Shown piece after piece: positions 56,459 to 64,000 of a stretch of 64,000 nt of DNA (within the stretch, counting starts at the first letter, position 1; each line of letters starts with the position of its first letter). Source of the stretch: Microdochium bolleyi. Lineage: Eukaryota; Ascomycota; Sordariomycetes; Xylariales; Microdochiaceae. The stretch spans positions 124,001 through 188,000 of the forward strand of contig KQ964247.1 in assembly GCA_001566295.1 (NCBI GenBank). Direction: 5' to 3'. Under the pieces are notes generated by a model. It had not been told where the DNA came from, did no database searches, and was given only the letters and a program-made list of their open reading frames with translations. Made by a program: the position numbers and the translations under genes.

Positions 56459-57252
56459 TGTTTGTGTGTGTGTGTTTGTGCGGGAAAACAGTCATTCGGG
56501 GATGTGTTAGAAAGGGTGGTTTAGGCTCTAGGTACTGGTACTGGTACGGACTTATTTTTGGCCACTTTGGTTCAGTGGTTGATTCCAACAGGATGAAAGG
56601 CGGAAGGACACATTCCTGTTTCCCTCAAAGTTGAGGTACCTAATAATTGTCCACTTGAAAAGAGTAAGGGTAACCTTCTTCCGCATGTGCCCAACTCTGC
56701 TCGTTGTATAAATGGAGGTCCCCATTCCGCTTTCCCATGCTCTTTCTAACTGCCAACCATGGGACTTTGAGACCAGATAGCATAATATCTCCGGTTAATC
56801 AGATTTAATACAAGCCAGTTCTAAGTCGAGCGGCTTATTATCCGTCCCCGTTTGCGCCAAGATCCGAGCTAATACGTGCGGCCAGTTTGGAATAGCAATA
56901 GAGTCAAGGATATGGATTTTATCATTACGGCAAGGCCCATTTCTGGAGAGTATCGTCCTTACAGATAAAAGAGCAAGATCCAAAGTATTGTCACATCCGA
57001 GGGGTCAATGGAATGGGAGGGGTAACGATGATGACAACAACAGAATCAAGAGACGACCAAGACCACAGAAAGCACACTTTTATACGATTAACATCATGGT
57101 TTTCAAGATGACGAATTTTCTATTGAAACAGTTGAACTGAGATTCTTTAAGAAGACACGAGAGAGCATAGTACTAATCATTAACCAACACAGAAGTTCAG
57201 TCTCCTCCCTTCCACGACTACCGTGCCCATCCTGGTCCAGTATTCACCCAAT
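56295..57252. other. intergenic with TG microsatellite
   Basis: No supported gene. It contains the (TG)n tract at 56391-56455 and the 3' flank of the NmrA-like gene. Confidence 0.55.
56391..56455. repeat. (TG)n microsatellite
   Basis: About 32 uninterrupted TG units, continuing with TTTG interruptions to about 56480. Direct reading of the sequence. Confidence 0.95.
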
Positions 57253-58194
57253 CTACTGCGCCAGAACCCCGCGGATAATCTCCTTGACATCCGCCTCGCT
57301 CACGCCCTTGACACCAAGCAGCTCGTTATCCTTGCCCCACTGGCCCGAGTTGTACTCCGGGTTCCAGATTGCGGGGTACAGGAACGGGACCATGTTGCCC
57401 GGTCCCGGCGCAGCACCCTCCGCGAGCTCCTTCTGCGCCTTGCCCACGACGTCCTCGATCGCCGCGCTCGCCGGCTTGGCCTGCTTCCAGCCCTCCTTGC
57501 CCGGCAGATCCAGCTCGTTGACGAGCGTGATCAGCTTGTTCTGCGTGAGGACAATGTCGCGGATGTACACGGCGCGGTTCTTGGTCTCGGCCGGGTGCGA
57601 GAGCACGCCGACGACCGCGTCGCCGACGCTGGCGAGGGTAGTCGCGCTGAAGGGCTCGTCGCCCGTGCCCCAGACCGGAGGGGGGGTCTGGGCGCGCAGG
57701 TCGTACAGGAAGCCCACTGCCAGACCCCAGTCGAGGAACGCGCTGTTGTAGACGTACGTGTAGCTGAATTGGCTGTCCGGGCCGAGCTCGGCGACCTTGG
57801 CCTCGAGATACTCTGCGGTCTGGACCTTGAAGTAGAAGACGGGGAGGGCCTTGGTCTTGGGCACGGCGAGGTCGGAACCGAACTCGGAAGGCAGGAAGCG
57901 GCGGACGCCGGCCGCGATGGCGGCGTCGATGAGGACCTTCTGGCCCGGGATGCCCTCGTTACCAGCGGCCGAGACGACGGCGTCGATGCCCTGCAGGGCG
58001 GAGGTGAGGGAGGAGACGGAGGTGTAGTCTACTTTCACGACGTCCGTGCCGGCGGGGAAGGCCGAGGTCGAGCCCGTGGTGGACAGGACGCGAACGGTGA
58101 AGAGGCCCGATGCGGAGAGTTTCTTGAAGAGCGCGGAGCCGAGAGCGCCAGTGGCGGCAGTGATGGCCACGGTCTTGATGGGTGCAGAGGACAT
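57253..58194 (-). CDS. NmrA/isoflavone-reductase-like NAD(P)-binding protein
   Basis: Single-exon gene, 313 residues from the ATG at 58194. Rossmann start VAITAATGALGSALFKKL (9-26), then VDYTSVSSLTSAL, DAVVSAAGN, and the isoflavone-reductase segment RRFLPSEFGSDL (~97-108). Such proteins are NAD(P)H reductases of small aromatic molecules or redox-sensing regulators (NmrA). A Tyr/Lys-type SDR centre is not present in the usual place, which fits the atypical SDR group. There is no signal peptide. Neighbours do not point to a pathway. Confidence 0.88.
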   Translation of the reverse strand: MSSAPIKTVAITAATGALGSALFKKLSASGLFTVRVLSTTGSTSAFPAGTDVVKVDYTSVSSLTSALQGIDAVVSAAGNEGIPGQKVLIDAAIAAGVRRFLPSEFGSDLAVPKTKALPVFYFKVQTAEYLEAKVAELGPDSQFSYTYVYNSAFLDWGLAVGFLYDLRAQTPPPVWGTGDEPFSATTLASVGDAVVGVLSHPAETKNRAVYIRDIVLTQNKLITLVNELDLPGKEGWKQAKPASAAIEDVVGKAQKELAEGAAPGPGNMVPFLYPAIWNPEYNSGQWGKDNELLGVKGVSEADVKEIIRGVLAQ

Positions 58195-58526
58195 GATGAT
58201 GGTGGTATTGGGAAGCTTGATGTTGCTGTGATGTGAATGTAGGTCTTCAAGAGGCTGATGCTGGTGCTAATGCTGAAGTTGAAGTTGAAGTTGATGTTGT
58301 GATGTCAAGAACATGGCCCAACCGGAAGGGGAGATTGCTTCCCTTTTATCCTTTGCGAATTGCCTTGCCCGTCCTTTGCACGATCAATCATCAAGATTGC
58401 GCCATGTTTCGCCATGGAGCAGGGCGTCGTGCGGCCAGGCTGCTGCAACTCGATCGTCAATCACCACCAACACGCATTACTCATCTCCCGGCATGGGAGA
58501 TTCCCCTGCGTGTGGCAGCCTTAGAG

Positions 58527-58587
58527 CTGGTAAGCTCCGAGTTGGGATTACGCAATGTTCAAGGTTATCCCACTCGGAGCTTACCAG
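58527..58587. repeat. near-perfect inverted repeat, 21-22 bp arms
   Basis: CTGGTAAGCTCCGAGTTGGG at 58527 (arm to 58548) pairs with the arm ATCCCACTCGGAGCTTACC starting at 58567 and ending at 58587, with one unpaired base and an 18-nt loop. It could fold as an RNA hairpin or be a MITE remnant. Confidence 0.75.
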
Positions 58588-58885
58588 GGTGCTTTGGAAC
58601 CTGGGAACCCAATCGATCAACCACACGCTGCCAGGCCGGTGGGATGAAGAATCCCTGAAACCGGCATCCCGCAGCCCCACCACGTTGGCCGTGTGGTTTC
58701 AACTCGCTTGACTTTACTCACATGCAGATGGCTGGGCCAAGCCGGCTGGCCTCCGCACCACTAGACCTGCTCTGTGCCTCTGGACTTCTGGACCTCTGGG
58801 CAACCTAGCCTAGGATTTATTGGGCTTCTTCTTCGTAGCCTCCGAGGGGAGCGCGCAGAGACGGAGCTACGGCTAGCCTGAAGAG

Positions 58886-58936
58886 TACCCCGGGGTATCT
58901 GGCTTACCTTAAGGTATGGACGATTACTCTAGGGTA
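58886..58936. promoter_or_regulatory. three TACC..GGTA palindromes at ~20-bp steps
   Basis: TACCCCGGGGTA at 58886-58897 and TACCTTAAGGTA at 58905-58916 are perfect 12-bp palindromes; TACTCTAGGGTA at 58925-58936 has one mismatched pair. Start-to-start steps are 19 and 20 bp, two helix turns, so a dimeric protein could bind all on one face. The start codon of the dual-zinc regulator is 255 bp further on. Confidence 0.6.
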
Positions 58937-59191
58937 CAGCTGCTGGGGTACACCACTAATGCAGTAAATACGCTAGCGTCTTTATCCCACTCGGGCCCCC
59001 ACCTCTGAACGAACCCTGCTTCCCCGAATCTCATGATTGTCGGAACCTTCCAGGTCAGCCTTGTCATCTCTCAAGCAACAAAGGTTGACTTTCCAAGTGC
59101 CTGACTTCCTGGTTCGCCCGCATCCCGCCGGGCAAACAGCCCACATTCTGCCGACAGACAACCTTGATACAAAAACAAGGGGCCTGCGAGG

Positions 59192-61794
59192 ATGAACAGC
59201 GACACTGAGCAACAACAACAACAGCAGCAGCAGCAGCAGCAACGTTTCGGCTGTCACTGCGGCAAGTCCTTCATCCGCAAGGAGCACCTGCGCCGCCACC
59301 AGGCCACGCACGGCGAGAGGGCCCACGCCTGCACCGTCTGCGGGCAGTCCTTTACGCGCAAGTATGTCGCATCTCGTGTGATTGACGGTGAGGATGATGA
59401 TGATGATGGTGAGGCAGTTCAGAGTTCATGTTGCAAAGCACATCCGGGTGGAGCATGGCGAGAAGAAGTACGTCCCGCTGACCTCAGGTTCCATACTTCA
59501 AAGTGATCTCCTCCGCAGACACGCCGCGCGCCACGAGGCAGACGACCTCGCCGCGGCCGGCAACGGCGGGCTGGGCCCGGCCCGGAAGGCGCGTGCCTGT
59601 GACGCCTGTCGAGCAAACAAGACCCGCTGCGCCGGGGATGGCGCGCAGTGCACCCTCTGCGCCAAGCGAGGGGTCAACTGCACGTTCCAGGGCGACGACG
59701 ATGACAACGACGACAACGGCGACGCGGATGGGCCGGCCGCTCGTGGGAATGCATCCCTCGCGCCGGCGTCACAGCCATCTGGTGCTGGCATCGTAGCAGG
59801 CTCGCTGCAGCAGAAGCTGGCCAGTCTGCCACCCTCGCTAGTGCAGTTCCTCAACAGTGTCCTCGTGGAGAGCCAGCCGCAGCAGCAGCAAGAAGATCCT
59901 GCGAGGTCGTCAGAGCGAGAAGATGCCCAGGTGCTACTACCGGTACATCTGACTGCGGGCCTGCAGAGCCAGCCGGGCACCCTCATGGACGCCATGTACG
60001 AGCTCCTGCTGTCCTCCAGTCGCACGTCCTTCCTCGGCAAGAACATGGAGGCCTCGCCCAGGTTCGCCCGGTGGATCACGGACTGCGTGGACGCGTACTT
60101 CCAGTTCTTCCACCCGCGGTGGCCGATCCTGTACGGGGCCACGCTGGACCCGGCCAGCTCCTCGCTGCTCCTGGTCGCCATCATCGTCATGGTCGGCTGC
60201 TGGTTCCGGAACGACCCGGCAGACAGGCCAGCTATCTGGAAGGTCTTCAATCTCATGGTCAAGTGGTCGTATGAGAAACTGGTATGCAGCTGATGAAAAT
60301 CGCGTTTCCTCATAGGCTACACACTTACACAATCCTTGGCAGCCAACATGTCCCTCGAGCGCCACGTGCCGGCCGTGGGAGCGAGATCTCTTCCAGGGTG
60401 TGCTCATCACCATCATTTTCGGCATGACGTGGGGTGTAAGTGGTCCACGACGCCAAAAGTGCGTGCCGGCAGAAAATCGCTAATGCTCACTCCCCCAGGA
60501 CGACGATACAATATCGCGCTCGGGTCGTCTGTGCTCGTTGCTGGTCTCCGTCTTACGCGGCAGCGGCCTCTTCAGCCCCGAGGAAATGGACAGGCAGATC
60601 CGCGAGCACCAGGCTGGGTCGTGGCCGCCTTTCGTCCACGTCCGCGACGAGCATTGGAAACAGTGAGACACCCCGCGGTCCCGCCATAGGAACCCGATGT
60701 GCTGACAGCGCAGGCTCATCATGTGCATCTACCTCGTGGACAACTATATCTCAATGCTGCTGGGCACCCCTCCGACCATCGAGCCTGACGAGCTGTGGGA
60801 GCCACTGGTGACCACGTCTTCATTGTGGAACAGTCACCCAATAGCGATGTACCTTACACGGCGGGAGGAAGAGCCCCCCGAACGTGCCACAGTCTCGATG
60901 TGCGCGGTAGCTGGAGGAGATGTCGGCCCGTCGGCGTGGTCGCTGTTTGAGGATGTCCGGCTGGCCTTCTGCGGTCTACAGCACACAGTGTGGAAATATA
61001 ACCAGCGGCTCCAGCGGCAGCGGCGTGTGGGCGTTGGGTTGGACGACGTGCCGTCGGGAGTCTTGCGGGACGCCGCACTCAAGCGTCTTGATATATGGGC
61101 GGACACGTTGAGCCGTCTCGTCACTGACTGTGCCGACCAGGCTGCGATGTTCTACTCGGGCGAGGTAGACGCCGGCGTCTTCCCCCTGTCTGCATACCGG
61201 GGTGGGGAGAACCAGCCGGACAGAGATCGCTGGAGAGGGACGGCCCTCGAGCGTGCACTGGCTCAAGGATTTGAGTGCAGGCTCATGTACCACCTGCTGA
61301 CGATGCGCCTATGCATGCACCCAGCACTTTTCAGCTCTGGGTCAGGATTGTGGCAGCCTTGGAGCCGGATGGGAGGGGTTCCCATTGAAAGCTCGCCGTC
61401 GGACGAAGCCCAGCTGCGGCAGTGGGCACGGTCTGACGACGGCAAGCGAGCGCTGTGGCACGCTGTGGCAACACTGCGGTTTGTGGAACAGGAGGCTGCC
61501 AAGTACGGGTATCCGCGCGGGCAAGAGGGCCACCTCGAGGACGCGGCCGTGTCGACGAGCGTGACTGTGATCGGGCGATGGACAGCCAGCCGCAGCGAGG
61601 ACGCGGGGTGTGACGGGGTGACGGGCATCCACTACGTCGTGCGTGTCGACGACCCGTGGAGGTCGGCCGACAGCCCGGCGAGGCTGATGCGGGAGATCGA
61701 GACGTGCATGTGCCAGCTGGAGCTCTGGCTGGGCCAGTGGCAGGCCAAGGCGCCCAAGATGCAGGGTCGAGGCGCCCGCGGCGACTTATGTTAG
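59192..61794 (+). CDS. transcription factor with C2H2 fingers and Zn(II)2Cys6
   Basis: Five exons: 59192-59361, 59504-60281, 60343-60435, 60499-60662, 60714-61794 (introns 142, 61, 63, 51 nt), giving 761 residues. An N-terminal poly-Q run (7-17) precedes finger 1 (CHCGKSFIRKEHLRRHQATH, with C-x-C spacing) and finger 2 (C47-x2-C50, H63, H67; FTR/NDLLRRH join). Then a Zn(II)2Cys6 cluster, C89-x2-C92-x6-C99 and C106-x2-C109-x6-C116, and an acidic DDDDNDDNGD tract. The middle/C-terminal region (~220-720) is of the fungal regulator type (WITDCVDAYFQFFHPRWPIL, RGTALERALAQGFECRLMYH). It probably acts in the nucleus. Targets unknown; palindromes upstream may be autoregulatory sites. Confidence 0.93.
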
Positions 61795-62726
61795 AGCTCA
61801 GAGATTACTCCGCGAGTGCCGGCCGCTGGCGTGCCAAGGGAGAAGAGATTCCGGCCATTGTTGCAATCTTGCAGGATGTGAAGGGGGCACATGACGTAGT
61901 GCCCGAAGTGCCCATTGTGGGCTGGCATGCAATGTATCGTCCTGGTAGACAGACGGCGTCCAAGGTTGACTTGAAACGAGGCAGCCAGAGACATGTGATG
62001 GGGCACTCGTGCAAGACGGTCATGAGTACGGTACGCGTGCAAGCAGGTATGACCTGGGTACAAGGTACGGAGTACCTGCTTGTTCGCCCCCCCAAAGCTG
62101 CCCAGGCTGATCTCCATCTGCAGGAACAGGATCCGGCGGCAGGAACAGAGCTGCCGATCTGCGTTAGCGTGTGCTGGGCGCCCCTATCTGGGCTCGGCGC
62201 CGTTTGGGCCAGCCCTCGCAGCCACTCACAGCCCCGGCGGCGCTACCCCCCGGTCGTGCCTGCCAATCTTGCCCCTGAGCGACTCAATGCAGCCCCGCTC
62301 CATGGTCGTTGCTGCCCCCAATCAGCGCCGCTGGTCTCTGTCTGGGCCTGGTCTCCCTTTCCAGGCCAAGGTTCTTGGACGAGTGCCAGCCCTGGAGGTG
62401 CTGCAGGGGCCCTCAAGCCTCGACGTATCTCGCCCAGTCCACGGGGGCTATCTTGCCTTGGGTGCCTCACTCGCCGGGCTTTCCTCTCTCTTTCCCATCC
62501 CGACAGGTCGACAGCTCCTCAAGCTTCTCGCTACACCTGCGACACTCTCGCTCCCTGACCGCACGACGCTGCTCGTGTCGCTACTGGCACCCTCTGCCAC
62601 TCCGATCATTACCATCACCACACGCGCTCGCTCGCGTCCCCATCTTCCCCAGGTCTCCTTCACAGCTGGTCTTGGAGGCTTCCTGCGACACCAGATACCC
62701 ACAATCCTTGACACAACATCGCAACA
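61795..62726. other. intergenic, GH16 promoter
   Basis: No supported gene. C/T-rich stretches at about 62480-62690 precede the GH16 start, as in many well-expressed fungal genes. Confidence 0.55.
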
Positions 62727-64000
62727 ATGCTGCCCTCATTACGCCTTACCGCGGCCGCGGCTTTGCTCGCCACGCTGCTGCCGTCCACGGCCCTGGCCCA
62801 GCTTCACAGTGACTGCAACCCCATCAAGGGCGACAAGTGCAAGCCCAATCCCGCGTTCGGCACCCAGCATGACTTCACCTTCAACCAGTCCCAGCCCACC
62901 GGCATGTTCATCAGCAAGGCCGGCATGCCCACCTTCGATGCCACCACGGGCGGCGCTTTCACCATCAAGTCCCAGGGCCAGTCCGTCACCTACGTCACCA
63001 GCTTCTACTTCTTCTTTGGTCGCACCGAGGTCATCATGAAGGCTGCCGCCGGCCGCGGCATCGTCAGCTCCATTGTCTGGATGAGCGACGTCCTCGACGA
63101 GGTCGACTGGGAGTTCATCGGCGGCAGGGACAACTACGTCCTCACAAACTATTTTGGCAAGGGCGAGCCCCACTGGACCAACGGCGGCAACCTCACCATC
63201 CCCGGCAACATCCAGACCGAGTGGCACAACTACACCAACGTCTGGACAAAGGACAAGCTCGAGTGGTGGCTCGATGGCAGCCTCATCCGCACCCTCACCC
63301 CCAAGGAGGCCAACAACACCCGCAACTACCCCCAGACCCCGATGCAGCTGTCTCTCGGTATCTGGTCCGGAGGTGACACCAAGATGAACCCACCGGGCAC
63401 TGTCGAGTGGGCTGGTGGCGAGACCGACTTCTCCAAGGCCCCCTTTACCATGTATGTCAAGTCGGCCCGGGTGGAGGACTACTCGGCCGGCAAGGAGTAC
63501 ACGTACGGCGACAACTCGGGCAGCTGGCAGAGCATCCGCATCGCGACGTAAGTTGACCGTCATTTCTGGTCACCATTACTGCTTGTTGCGAGATACTAAC
63601 TTGAGAATGACAGGGGCAATTCGACCGCCTTTGAAACCCTCAACACGCCGCCGGAGAAGACCATGGCCGACAAGTGGAATGAGCTGCCCTCGGGCGCCAA
63701 GACGGGCATCTACGCCGCTGCGGGTGGTGTGGGTGCCATTGGTCTGGTAGCCTTCCTTTGGTTCTGTATGAGGAAGCGCAGCCAGGGCCAGAAGGAGGCT
63801 GCCGCGGCCGCCGCCAAGGACGAGCAGGAGCGCATGGAACTCGAGCGCTGGAAGAAGGAGGGCAAGAACCCCGACGCCCTCGCCTTCGATGGCGCTGATG
63901 CCGCTTCCGCTGCCAAGGGCTCCAATGTGTCAGCCATGTACTCCGTCCCACGCGGTCCCGATTCTCCCCCGGGAAGCTCCGCCGGCCCGCCTGCAGGCGC
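62727..64000 (+). CDS. Crh-type GH16 chitin-glucan transglycosylase, partial
   Basis: Two exons seen, 62727-63547 and 63614 to the window end; the 3' end lies outside. The 401 residues visible begin with a signal peptide (1-24, ending TALAQ). GH16 catalytic site is DEVDWEF (124-130; nucleophile E125, D127, acid E129). Crh/UTR2-family enzymes join chitin to beta-glucan in the cell wall. Other family segments: FYFFFGRTEVIMKAA, YFGKGEPHW, HNYTNVWTKDKLEWWLDG, MQLSLGIWSGGD. After the catalytic domain a TM helix (GIYAAAGGVGAIGLVAFLWF) and a long charged, Ala-rich cytosolic tail follow, rather than a visible GPI signal. Family is certain; its exact CRH member is not. Confidence 0.95.

Larger units (their letters stand above)
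58195..59191. other. intergenic with hairpin and palindrome array
   Basis: Divergent promoter region of the NmrA-like gene and the dual-zinc regulator. It holds a strong inverted repeat (58527-58587) and three 12-bp palindromes (58886-58936), listed separately. No gene supported. Confidence 0.6.

Noticed and set aside
56391..56480. CRISPR-like array
   Set aside because: It is a simple TG microsatellite with no spacers, in a eukaryotic sequence.
57223..58236. 337-residue plus-strand frame over the NmrA-like gene
   Set aside because: Antisense shadow of the reductase; no domain.
1..64000. tRNA or rRNA genes
   Set aside because: I found no stretch with the T-loop and acceptor pairing of a tRNA and no rRNA-like segment; a scan with tRNAscan-SE would settle it.

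Overview
The window is a 64 kb stretch of nuclear DNA from a filamentous ascomycete (Pezizomycotina, most likely a Sordariomycete). Genes are broken by 50-140 bp GT..AG introns, there are HET-domain, Clr5-domain, Zn(II)2Cys6, CBM1, ascomycete-laccase and Crh-type GH16 genes, and codon third positions are GC-rich. I rebuilt exon joins by hand from splice sites and reading phase. Species cannot be named from the sequence alone.

Layout. 0-7 kb: an OPT-family oligopeptide transporter flanked by two small homologous proteins of unknown family. 7-13.5 kb: a HET protein with helical and ankyrin repeats but no visible NTPase domain, a three-exon protein kinase, and another small beta-rich protein. 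14-21.7 kb: an MFS anion permease divergent from a PdxA-family dehydrogenase, then a Zn(II)2Cys6 regulator; together these look like a sugar-acid or organic-acid uptake and oxidation module. 22.9-35.3 kb: GNAT acetyltransferase, ten-exon class I terpene synthase, laccase, UDP-glycosyltransferase and alpha/beta-hydrolase. This is a plausible terpenoid glycoside cluster that uses a laccase and has no P450 in view. 35-40 kb: repeats and a hairpin, a broken VOC/glyoxalase gene and an intact kynureninase. 40-45 kb: two tandem paralogous Clr5-domain genes, one with a 1-nt frameshift in the Clr5 domain, both preceded by arrays of a TTCGAA-centred element. 47-51 kb: a second HET protein and pyrroline-5-carboxylate reductase. 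51-54 kb: no recognisable gene. 54-64 kb: a secreted CBM1-tailed hydrolase, a possible small secreted protein, an NmrA/isoflavone-reductase-like protein, a regulator combining C2H2 fingers with Zn(II)2Cys6, and a Crh-type cell-wall transglycosylase that runs off the window.

Housekeeping genes (proline and tryptophan metabolism, cell wall) are mixed with accessory genes (self/non-self recognition, secondary metabolism, secreted enzymes). The most unusual items are the HET/repeat protein without an NTPase beside a kinase, the P450-free terpene/laccase/UGT group, the Clr5 paralogue pair with its shared upstream element, and the evenly spaced palindromes ahead of the dual zinc-finger regulator.
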